Source: Isoetes taiwanensis (lineage: Eukaryota > Streptophyta > Lycopodiopsida > Isoetales > Isoetaceae). From it: DNA of 64,000 nt. The translations under genes and the position numbers were made by a program. The stretch lies in the NCBI GenBank assembly GCA_021234155.1, contig JAJEKV010000003.1, forward strand, positions 17,904,386 to 17,968,385, written 5' to 3'. Below, in pieces: positions 55,441 to 64,000 of this stretch (its first letter is position 1; each line of letters begins with the position of its first letter). Under the pieces are notes generated by a model. That model was given only the letters and a program-made list of their open reading frames with translations. It searched no databases and was not told where the DNA came from.

Positions 55441-56460
55441 TCATAAGTCATCGGTCCTCAAATCTATGCTCGTCGCCGGGAAGGGTGCCCAAAGAAATTT
55501 GCCTTTGTACTTCAATAGGAGCATTGAGGATATAGTAGGTCGAGACAAGGTAGTTGTTGAGACAAGTAATCCAAAGATCGCCAATCGTCTCCTGGCCAAC
55601 CATGCATCGATGAAATCAATTTGTGAGATCGTTTCTGTCTTGTATGAGAGGCCAAGTATTCCAAAGCCGGACACACAAACTTCGCAAAAAATTGTCCTCT
55701 TCTTGCCCCCTTGAAAGGCATAACAGAAGCGGTTGTGTGTGCGGGGTTTAGAAACCCTTTGTGCGGTTTGTCATCAACCAAGAAAATCATACCATGATAT
55801 TGAGGAAAATCCTCAAGAACAACCTTCAACTCCTTGAAAAATAGTTGCTTTTACGTCTTTGGTTGGATGCTCGCATGCATAGCAATGCTCTTGACCATAT
55901 ATCTTCAAGAATCTGCAGTGCGGTCGAGGAACAATGCATCCACCATATCCCTTGTATTCAAGTAGAGAAGCACTCCAAATCACAACATCAAACCTCTGCG
56001 GGCCCACTCCACAAACTCATGATACCCCGTGCGCAAATGAGGTACTTACTTGCGGTTTCTTTTACAACATGGTTCGTTTGTGGTGGATGCAAGATTTTTT
56101 GATTCATTCTCCTCTGTTGTGTAATGCGTGCCCAAGACACACCATTTATGTCAAGCACCATGCACTTCCGTCGGGTGTCCATCCCTCGGCGTTTGCAACC
56201 CACCGCCGATGGCTGCTGCATCGTGCTTGTCCATCTTTGGAATTTGGCTTTGGGAAGTGCTATCCGGGCGTCTTTGGAGTTCTTTGCGACCTCTTTGGAC
56301 TCGGTTTATCTTTGCTACCGGTGATGGAAGTCTTGATAGCCATAGCTAGATACATCCTTACTAGTATCTCCCCATCCCCAATGTATGGGTGTTTTCCGGC
56401 TATCGGTAACCCGTACCAAGTGGTGGCTTAGGGTCCTTGGTCTCTGCAAAATCAAAAGTG
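55441..56460 (-). pseudogene. HAD/FCP1-like phosphatase gene inside the transposon
   Basis: On the minus strand a Lys/Arg-rich stretch is followed by KCMVLDINGVSWA near 56160, which matches the first HAD motif of plant FCP1/NIF-like proteins with the DLNG form. The usual second Asp of DxDGT is Asn, so phosphatase activity is doubtful. FDVVIWSASLLEY follows near 55990, then KDVKATIF, and MIFLVDDKPHKGFLNP near 55780, the C-terminal HAD motif. A last part (AWLARRRLAIFG) ends at 55441. Frame changes near 56000 and 55820 show decay, or unrecognised introns. FCP1/SCP-like proteins act on phosphoserines such as the RNA polymerase II tail; here the gene may be cargo captured by the transposon. Confidence 0.6.
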
Positions 56461-58481
56461 GTGCTACAATTACCAACCTGGCCCGGCGGGGACATTATGC
56501 CAAGTGAAATAAGACAAGTAAAATAAGCGCTTGAACTTAAATATTGGATTGCACCTTTTATATGTAAGAGTTTGTTTTGCACTTTGGTTTCTTCATTATC
56601 AATGCAGGTTCTCTCACTATCTTCACCTCAGATTGATAAAAGCACCACTTGTGGCTGCCTTCTCCTTCGCATGCAAATGCATATTGATCCCTAGGTTGAA
56701 ACTTCGAAACAAATTTTACACAAGGACACAATGGGGAAAAAAACATATATTATGGTATTACACAAAAACCTTTTAACTCGATCGTTTTGCCAAGTCTTGT
56801 GCAAACAAAATTGGCCCTCAAACGAGTACATATAAATTACATTAGGCAATTTGTTTTTTTTTTCCTAGTGCCACGCCTATAGGCACATCCTCATCAACCG
56901 AATCATCGACTCACCCTCACTCTCGGGCTCCGGGACCTTTTGGTCCCGGACCTTGTGAGCTCTTGTGATTCGCTCACAACCTTGTTCACCGCTTATCCAC
57001 TATATTCGGTCTTCAACTTCCTTGTGCGCCCTCGCATCAACAAAGGTGTTAGAGGAGGCCTTTGTAGAGGTTGCTGCAGAATTTGGAACTATATTGTATT
57101 TCTCAACATCGTCAGAACTACTGGAATCTGCTTTGGACCGTGTTGGTGTCTTTTGCCGCGGTCTTTCGAGTCTTTTGCAATGTCTTCTTGTTTGCCGCTT
57201 TGCCTCGTCTTTGTTCATGTCTCTGTAGCGCTTCTAATGTACCCACTTCGGGAAAACAAACGTGTACCTTTTTGGTACTGTTCTTGCTTGTGGAGTTCGA
57301 GTCCTTGTAGACTTGTGTCCGGGGGTCCTTTTACTAAGAGGTGTTTTGACATGCTTCCTTTTCCTGTTGATATCTGGAGTTGTAGCTACCACCTCATCTA
57401 GGTCAATTGTCTCAATTATTTGTTTGTGTGCTGCCCCAGCATGTAAGGGTTCCTGCTTGACTGTCTTCCCCAATTCCTCCACTAAGCTTCTTTGAACTGC
57501 TTTTCGAGCATTCGAGGCGCAGTGTCTTCTCCATAAGCAAACTCGGGCGGTGACATGATATCACGTGGCCACATTTCAGCTTGGACTTAGGGTGTAATCA
57601 TCCCGGAATGCCGGCCCGCATGTGGAGCATCGCTCCTCATCTCCAATTGGCAACCCTGAATGTCACAGGATAGATGCTCACAAGGCTGGCCAGCTCTCTC
57701 CTTGTAAGTTCCTAAGCCCATGTTGAGATTCTCAAAAATCTTTGCTTGGCTTTTGCAAGTTGCACTTCATTGTTTGCAACCTCAGCAGACTATAGTGGCC
57801 ACCTGTTGAACTATCCCCTCATCTATTGGGCCACCCCCCATTTCAACAAGGGCTTTGAGCATGTACTCTGCCATGTCTTTCTCTCTCTCAAGCTCGATAG
57901 CTCGTGAGGCACCAACATCGGGGGACTGTGGATCTTTGAAGGCGTGAGATGTTGTCTTTAATTTTCTGCAATTTCTCTTAAAGCCAAGAAGAAAGCTCCC
58001 TTAGCACGGGACTTGGACAACTAGCTCCTTCTTGGAGACTAAATCAACTGCTGCGTGTCTAGGGTTTCTGCAAAATCTTTGCATAGGACTTCCAGTGTGA
58101 TATGTTCTCCCCATAAAATTTATGTGTAATTTGTTGGGCCTGGTAAAAGCTCCTAATGGGCGGCCTCCCTTCTAATTTAATACCAGTGCCTCCTGAACCG
58201 GCCTTTCGCTATGCTTTTCGGTCTTTGTGGTTTGTTGAGATTTGCGGCCTCTGCCTCCTTCTTTGGAGCAACGCTTGCCGTTCACTTTTAACCTTCTTCT
58301 GTAGGCTCTACTCTTTCTTTGCAAATCGCTGCCCAATTAACCTTGAACTTCGTGGATCCCGCTTTGCTCGAGGCGCTTATTGAATGCAAATAGGTATGAT
58401 CTTGTCTTTCTAACTTCTCTTCTTCAACCCGTCCGGGTATATTTTGCTCGAAGCTCTATTAGAGCTTCTTAGTGCTCGGCC
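56461..58481 (-). other. Low-complexity coding remnants of the minus-strand gene
   Basis: Minus-strand frames near 57000-57482 encode basic disordered sequence (KRQTRRHCKRLERPRQKTPTR; KRKHVKTPLSKRTPGHKS). These are probably internal exons of the same gene as the HAD-like segment. Exon borders cannot be fixed by eye. Confidence 0.4.
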
Positions 58482-58802
58482 TCACCTTGTCAATGGAAGT
58501 TTTGCGGGAATGACCCCGTTGGTATCCCAAACTTCATTGTACTCTTTCTGCGAGAAATGAGGTCCGTTCGAAATTGAGAGGGATGAACGCCCTCGTTTGG
58601 CGACCTGCATACGCATGGAAGTCTTCTTCGGTTCGGCAATCAGCCTAGGTCCGGTCTTAAGGGAACGTTTCTTACGGCTGGAAGAATGCAAGAAAATCGA
58701 ATTAACGGGGTTGAACCCTAAACCCATTGAAATTTTGTTTTGTTGCTTTTGCTTACCCGATAATGGGTTCCGTTGGAATTCTTGCTTGGCCAGGCGGATC
58801 AA
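58482..58802 (-). pseudogene. Possible first exon of the minus-strand transposon gene
   Basis: A 106-codon minus-strand frame includes SSRKKRSLKTGPRLIAEPKK and KRGRSSLSISNGPHFSQKEY, again basic and Ser-rich. It may be the N-terminus of the HAD-like protein, about 2 kb upstream. No family is recognised. Confidence 0.35.
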
Positions 58803-59262
58803 TCACCTTCTTTACCATGGTTGATCTGTTTGTATAAAGTGGAAATCCGAAGCGCAAATTCGCGGGTTGCTTGGCGGAGTAGAAAAGTTGGGGAAGAGAG
58901 ATTTGGAAAAACACAAATTCGAAAGTTCGCTTCGTTTGTCTAGTGGTTCCGTTATTGCGGGTGGGCTTTCATTCTTGGGGCGGCAAGCGGTAATGATTGT
59001 ATAAACGGGTGCCGCTAGACGAATAGGCCGGCGTAATATAGGTGGTACTATATAGGTGAAGGGTGGGAAAAAAATGTATGACGGGTGGGAAAAAATGTAT
59101 TTTGGGTGCTGGTGCTGGTGCTGGGGTCGCGTTTTTTTGCTACCCACCAGCATACTTTCACCCAAACACCAAAGCATTTTAATCTGCTTTCTACTGGAGG
59201 AGATATGTTAGGCGATTGTTAGGCGATTGTTAGGTGATTGATATAGCGGCTGGTTGTTTCGT

Positions 59263-59958
59263 ATGACCAGAAGCAAGAAGGCTGGGTCTCCCTCCTGGGG
59301 TGACCCTAGCGATGCCGATGAGGTATATCAGCTGTTGAAGGAGATTAGGGCGGAAATGGCCCAACTAAGAACTTTGGTGCTGGATCTGAGTACTCAGAAC
59401 AGGGAATTGAAAGCGGAGCTCAAAGCTCTCCAACCCAGGACTGAAGAAGCACCCGTTAATCTGCAAGAAACCATAAATGATCTGCAAACCCAACTTGCTG
59501 ATTTGGTAGCCAATGCCACTAAAACACAAATGGATTTGCACCATGAACGTCTCTCGGCGGAAAGGTTGGAAGAGCAAACCAGAGCAACAAATCTAAAAAT
59601 CTCCGGTCTGATAGAACAGGAAGGTGAAGATGTCAACCAAGTTATTGCACATTTCTTCAAGGAGATCATGCATCTACATGAGCCTCAAGCCATTCACTGC
59701 AGAAGACTTGGTAAGCCAGCAAACTATAATAGACCAATTCTAGTCAAATTCAACACAGAGGAAGCTCGAAACAAGGTTTTGCAAAATAGAAGTGCACTGA
59801 AAGGTCAGAAAATCTGGATAGACATGGACCTAACTCCTGCACAGTTGGAAGTTAGGAAAAGAGAATGGGCAAAAGTAAAAGATGCCAGATCAGAGGGGTT
59901 TGTTGCATATCTGGATAGAAATGGGAAGGCAGTAGTAACCAAAAGGAAGAAAGAATAG
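59263..59958 (+). CDS. LINE ORF1 protein (coiled coil + RNA-binding domain)
   Basis: The ATG at 59263 (MTRSKKAGSPSWGD) opens an intact 231-codon frame. Residues ~20-110 form heptad-rich coiled coil (IRAEMAQLRTLVLDL, NRELKAELKALQ, ETINDLQTQLADLV). From residue ~108, NLKISGLIEQEGEDVNQVI and HCRRLGK...PILVKFN resemble the RRM and C-terminal domain of L1 ORF1 proteins, which trimerise and bind element RNA as a chaperone. ORF2 starts about 13 bp after the stop. ORF1 is intact while ORF2 is broken. A TTG nine bases upstream is in frame, but ATG is the natural start. Confidence 0.8.
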   Translation: MTRSKKAGSPSWGDPSDADEVYQLLKEIRAEMAQLRTLVLDLSTQNRELKAELKALQPRTEEAPVNLQETINDLQTQLADLVANATKTQMDLHHERLSAERLEEQTRATNLKISGLIEQEGEDVNQVIAHFFKEIMHLHEPQAIHCRRLGKPANYNRPILVKFNTEEARNKVLQNRSALKGQKIWIDMDLTPAQLEVRKREWAKVKDARSEGFVAYLDRNGKAVVTKRKKE

Positions 59959-59970
59959 GGAATTGGGACC

Positions 59971-62557
59971 TTGAGGCTGCTGTCATGGAACATGCATGGG
60001 CTTTCTCAAGAGAAAATAATGGCAAACATGGATGTGCTGAGCACAATTGATGTGCTTCTCTTCCTTGAAACATGGGAGCATCAAACGAGACCTCTTCCAG
60101 ACATACCAAATTTCATTACAGTTGGATCTGTATGGAACAGAAAAGAGCATGGTGTGGGACGAGGTTATGGTGGACTAGCAGCATATGCTAGAACGGGCAT
60201 TGCTGATCGCATCAAAGTTATAGCAGAGCATGAATTTAAACAGCACATGTGGCTGCAAATAGAACTGGAAAATCAATTTGTGTATATAGCAGCTTGCTAT
60301 TATGCCCCTTTAAACATGGTTGTTTATAATCAAGCAGGGATGGACAGGGATAATCCGCTTCACAATCTCAGTAAAGAAGTGCTTACGTACAAAGATCAGG
60401 GAGCAGTCATAATTGTAGGCGATTTTAATGCTAGAACTAAAGGGATGCAGACTGTATCTTACATGCAAGAAGGTGACCCGCTCCTATTGGAAGAAGACGA
60501 TGGGAGCTTCAAACGCCAATCCACGGATCAGATAAGGAACACCATGGGAGATAAGCTGCTAGACTTTGGTACCGCATGTGGCCTGAAAATCATGAATGGA
60601 ATAGAGAAATTCAAGCACACAAATACCAGTACTTGCATTACACCGATGGGTGAAAGTATTGTAGACTATTTGCTCATATGACCTGATGATAGTAGCATAC
60701 TAAAACGGTTGGAATTCCAGGACAAAGTGCCAGAATCAGATCATGTAAGCCTATGTTTTGATCTGAAGGTAGAACTGCATGAAACAAGAGCACCCATCTG
60801 TTTCAGACCCAGGCTAAAGTTAGACCACACGAAGCAGAAGGTTTTCCAGAGATGCTTATCTCAGGCATTAGATAGCATCACCTGGAGTGGGGAATTGATT
60901 CTACCCTGCTCACGGACACCATAAAGAGAGAAGCAGGACATTGTTTTGGATACACCAGACAGAGGAAGGTAGGAGTACCGTATAACTCATGGTGGGATGC
61001 CGAATGCTCTGCAGCAAGAGCCAAATTGCCTACAAGAATTAAGGTGAAACCAAAATGGTATAAACAGTTGTTAAGAAGCAAGAAGAGGGCTTATGAATTG
61101 AAAATGCAATCGGATCTTGGATACTGGCTCCACAACTGGAATAAACTCAGAGGTCACACTGAACACCAACCGTTGAATGAAGGAGATCTCCTGCAACTAG
61201 TACGGTCCCTGTATCACTGCGAAAATGCACCAAAGATGGATCTTACAGCGGTGCATGAAGATCTTTTTACAATAACAGAGGTAAGTTTTGCCTTGGAGCA
61301 TATGCAGAATGGGAAGGCTGCGGATCTTGAAGGGATGTGCGCAGAGCTGCTGAAGTGGGGCGATGAAAAACTCCTCCAGATCTTAACCAATCACATGAAC
61401 GCTGCTGTCAAGGAAGGTTTGCCAAGGTCCTTGCAATTAAACAAGGTCGTCCCAGTGCACAAATCAGGTACAAGAACAGATGTTTGCAATTACCGTACAA
61501 TCATGGTAGGAAGTGTTTACTCTAAATTACTAGGCTGCCTATTAGAGCAGAAACTAAGCACATGGGCAGATGCCACTAGTGCAAGAGCTACATGCCAAGC
61601 AGGGTTTCGGAGAATGCACAGTACTCTGGATCACGCCCTTGCTTTGAAGGTGCTCATTGAACAGGCTAAGAAACCGAATAAGGCATTGTTCCTTGCTTTC
61701 ATTGACTTCTCAAAAGACTTTGATACGGTTCCAAGAAATGAATTGGGCAATCGAATGAAAGAGATTGGTATCCCCATCTCACTTATGGGTGCAGTGTTTC
61801 AACTCTACAAAGAAGTTAGAGTTCGGTTAGCAGATAACCCAACAGAGATCCAAAGCACAATAGGAGTAAGGCAGGGCTGCCCGTTGTCGCCCACGCTCTT
61901 TGGATTGTACATAGATGAATTGCAATCATGGCTACAGAAAGGGCTTATAGGGACTCATTTTGGAGACTATGTAATCCAATTGTTACTCTATGCAGATGAT
62001 GTGGTATTGCTGGCAGCCACACCTAATGAGCTCCAGGAACATTTAGTAACACTGAGCGAGTTTTGCGTGGAGAAGAAAATGAAAGTTAATCTGTCTAAAT
62101 CCAAGATCATGATCTGCGGAACAGTAAACAGGCCGCTTTTCACCTACAATGGAGAAGCTTTGGAGACGGTAGGTCATTATAAATATCTTGGTCTTGAGTT
62201 CAGTGCAAAATATAAATGGAAAGAGTGTATTAAGAAACGTGCAGCTGGAGGGAAAACGGCTTTGTATGGTATGCTCAGACGGTGCCGCAAAGCATCGTTA
62301 CAAGACTGGGGTTTGAAGAGAATGCTTTTCAAAACTTTGGTCCAAACAGTATTACTGTATCTGGGGGCCTACTTTGTCTAAAGGCTTATGGAAACAGATC
62401 GAGAATGTTCAGAAGATATTTTTACAAGAGGAGATGGGCATCAAACAGCAAACACCCTATCCTATTATGCTAGCAGAAGCAAACCCCCCCAAAAAAGCTG
62501 AAAAAACTATGTCATACATAATTGTAGCAGTTGCTTCAAAGTATTTCAAAATGTAGC
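59971..62557 (+). pseudogene. LINE ORF2: endonuclease and reverse transcriptase, broken
   Basis: The APE-type endonuclease shows LLSWNMHGL (catalytic Asn), LLFLETW (Glu), GDFNAR (Asp/Asn) and SDHVSL (Ser-Asp-His). A TGA at 60679-60681 follows DYLLI, and a frameshift lies near 60890-61025. The RT from 61026 is open for 451 codons: VVPVHKSG, NYRTIMVGSVYSKLL, QAGFRRMHSTLDHAL, FIDFSKDFDTVPRN, GVRQGCPLSPTLFGLYIDEL, catalytic YADD at 61990-62001 and YKYLGLEFS. Another frame change at about 62375 leads to SKGLWKQIENVQ up to 62557. No zf-RVT is seen, unlike the LINE at 28 kb, so these are different families; this one matches the LINE at 8.2-11 kb. Confidence 0.88.
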
Positions 62558-62867
62558 TTTCGACTTGTAAGATAAAGGCAAGATTCCTCAACCTTTGACC
62601 GTATTGTTAATTGCCAGCCAAGTGTAGAACTTGCTACTTGAAATTATTGAAACGCTTTTTGATTCTGTACAGGAGATTGATTGTAGAGTACAAATATTTA
62701 GGAGAACTTCGTCTCCAACCAACAAGTGCCCAGCATTATTGGTCCATCATATCAGAGAATCGTGCCTGTCACACCATGATAAAAGTTAAAGAGCTCATTC
62801 CAGGCTACCCATTTGCTGCTGCTTAACACATTCTCATTTAACAACTTTGTTCAAATTGCAAGCATTG

Positions 62868-64000
62868 TTAAACAGGCAATTTGCTAACATTTTTCTTTTC
62901 CCTGCCAATCAGCCACTTCAAAGTTCCTCTTGCAATAAACAACCATTTTCTGGTTTCTTCATCTTCTTTGCTTTGATCTCTAGTGCATAGAATATCTTTT
63001 TTTCGACCAATTCTGTCTAAGCTTGGAATTTCACCAAAAAATCCAGGCGATCGACCCAAAGGAGACCGACCTAACATAACACCCTCTCGTTCGGATCTGC
63101 CAATCGAAAAAGCTCTCTTCAAGAACACAGATGCTCTGCCTTCTGCAGAGGGCGTGCTTTTGCTCATTTTCTCGCTGTATGATCTACTCTTGCTCATCCA
63201 ACCTTTGTTACCAATTCTGGAACTGCCCATTTCCAGATCCTTGAAGGTCTTGTGCCTGCCTTCAGAATAAGAAACTCGATCACTGGGCCAAAACAGAGTT
63301 TGAGAATTCAGAAACAGAACATCTGATGGAACTAAATCACTCCACCGATGCTTAAGCAGCACATCTGAAATAACAATACGATGGCCAAATCGTTTCATTG
63401 TCTGATTAAATTCCTCTACAGATGCTGTATGGTGGGGAGGAGTAGGGGCCGAATCGCTGGGCATATTATCAGGAAGAAGCAAGCCATCTCTTCGGCCATT
63501 AGAAGGCCCTTCCTTTTCCGCCTCTCTTTGCACATAAATCTGCAAACCAGATCTGTCCACGGAATTTCTAGCAACAGCTGCATCGATTTCATCTAAAGAT
63601 CTCCTAGCTGCAAGAATCTCATCCACAAGCAAGACATCTTCCGGAACTACAAAATTTCTACAAAGGGGGCAAGTGGATCGGGCAAGAAGCCATGTGTCGA
63701 CACAATTTACATGGAAAGCATGCTTGCATTTAGGCAGGAGCCTTAGATTCTCGTCTGGTTCGTATTTACAGAGGCAAACGGCGCATTCAAGTCCGTCCTT
63801 CTGGCCCTGAAGAGACGAAAAAGAAAACGTAGGCAGAGCTTCTATTACGGCCCGCTCCAGACCTGTATCATTAACATATGCAGGGGCCGCTGCTGGCAGA
63901 TCATCCACTCCATATACTCCTGCCCTGTTTCTTTTGCAGTGCTTTGCATAAATTAGAAGCAAGAACGTTAAAGAAAACATAGTCGTTAAAACCCCTACTA
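62868..64000 (-). CDS. ATL-family RING-H2 E3 ubiquitin ligase (5′ end off window)
   Basis: The minus-strand frame is open from the window edge to TAA at 62868. The first Met in view (63980) lies inside a hydrophobic segment (VGVLTTMFSLTFLLLIYAKHCKR) that is the typical ATL transmembrane helix, so the true start is outside. Numbering from that Met: GLERAVIEALPTF at 40-52 is the ATL GLD motif. The RING-H2 is C66-x2-C69-x15-C85-x-H87-x2-H90-x2-C93-x10-C104-x2-C107, with Pro83 and Trp97 conserved. A long Ser/Arg-rich tail follows (SRSYSEKMSKS, GRSPLGRSPGFFGE). ATL proteins are membrane-anchored ubiquitin ligases, often in stress and hormone responses, and mostly intronless as here. It resembles the longer ATL members, but the exact orthologue is not assigned. 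No damage is visible. Confidence 0.92.
   Translation of the reverse strand, partial: VGVLTTMFSLTFLLLIYAKHCKRNRAGVYGVDDLPAAAPAYVNDTGLERAVIEALPTFSFSSLQGQKDGLECAVCLCKYEPDENLRLLPKCKHAFHVNCVDTWLLARSTCPLCRNFVVPEDVLLVDEILAARRSLDEIDAAVARNSVDRSGLQIYVQREAEKEGPSNGRRDGLLLPDNMPSDSAPTPPHHTASVEEFNQTMKRFGHRIVISDVLLKHRWSDLVPSDVLFLNSQTLFWPSDRVSYSEGRHKTFKDLEMGSSRIGNKGWMSKSRSYSEKMSKSTPSAEGRASVFLKRAFSIGRSEREGVMLGRSPLGRSPGFFGEIPSLDRIGRKKDILCTRDQSKEDEETRKWLFIARGTLKWLIGREKKNVSKLPV

Larger units (their letters stand above)
51428..59163. mobile_element. 7.7-kb TIR DNA transposon
   Basis: Perfect 29-bp terminal inverted repeats (51428-51456 and 59135-59163), starting GGGTGAAAGTATGCT, are flanked by AAAC on both sides (51424-51427 and 59164-59167), a likely 4-bp target-site duplication. 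Subterminal palindromes lie at 51455-51541. The plus strand carries a decayed intron-containing transposase (about 52.6-55.0 kb); the minus strand carries a HAD/FCP1-like gene (about 55.4-56.5 kb) and basic low-complexity coding pieces to 58.8 kb, so the two genes converge. Identical TIRs with decayed genes suggest non-autonomous mobility or recent death. The superfamily is not assigned; a 4-bp TSD does not fit hAT, MULE or Harbinger. Confidence 0.85.
59209..62830 (+). mobile_element. LINE with ORF1 and ORF2
   Basis: It starts directly after the TIR transposon, near a triple TTAGGCGATTG repeat (59208-59240), and includes ORF1 and an almost complete ORF2. No poly(A) or target-site duplication was found; coding similarity fades near 62830, just before the ATL gene stop. 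Its layout (ORF1 with coiled coil and RNA-binding domain, then APE endonuclease plus RT) is that of L1-type elements. Confidence 0.8.

Noticed and set aside
1-64000. CRISPR arrays or bacterial operons
   Set aside because: No regularly spaced repeats with unique spacers; all recognisable genes and elements are plant nuclear.

Overview
This looks like nuclear DNA from a land plant with a large, transposon-rich genome. The evidence is an ATL-type RING-H2 ubiquitin ligase at the right edge, a plant-like eIF5 relic, a U6 snRNA relic, histone H3 relics, plant-type LINEs and a Ty3/gypsy chromovirus with an initiator-tRNA-Met primer site. A non-seed plant such as a fern is plausible, but the sequence alone does not prove it. 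No bacterial or organellar organisation is visible.

Layout: 1-5.4 kb holds a Harbinger-like MITE, two related histone H3 fragments, a LINE scrap and a diverged LTR. 5.4-7.8 kb is mostly non-coding plus one unrecognised 405-codon ORF. 8.2-11 kb is a decayed minus-strand LINE. 11-20 kb is mostly non-coding, with a U6 relic and a LINE fragment. 20.2-21.5 kb is an eIF5 pseudogene. 22-31 kb holds LINE pieces (one with target-site duplications and a nested MITE), foldback elements and tandem duplications. 32.4-45.3 kb is a complete 12.9-kb Ty3/gypsy element. 46-51.4 kb holds a duplicated Helitron-like unit and a foldback element. 51.4-59.2 kb is a DNA transposon with perfect 29-bp terminal inverted repeats, carrying a decayed transposase and a convergent HAD/FCP1-like gene. 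59.2-62.8 kb is a LINE with ORF1 and ORF2. 62.9-64 kb is the ATL gene, apparently the only intact host gene.

The outstanding object is the Ty3/gypsy element. Between its primer site and gag it carries about 4.3 kb of accessory sequence with two extra sense ORFs. The first begins with the exact histone H3 tail MARTKQT, continues through a charged acidic/basic linker and ends in a complete H3-type histone fold. The second ORF is unrecognised. Each ORF is preceded by the same module: two copies of a ~67-bp hairpin followed by a TATA box. This suggests each accessory gene has its own promoter. The element also has a chromodomain at the end of its integrase, so it seems to encode both a chromatin reader and a histone H3 mimic. 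This copy is broken by stops and frameshifts, yet its LTRs differ by only about 2-3 % by eye. Two more host-like H3 fragments lie at 2.7 and 4.9 kb, the latter just downstream of a diverged LTR related to this element, so the H3 association may be older than this insertion.
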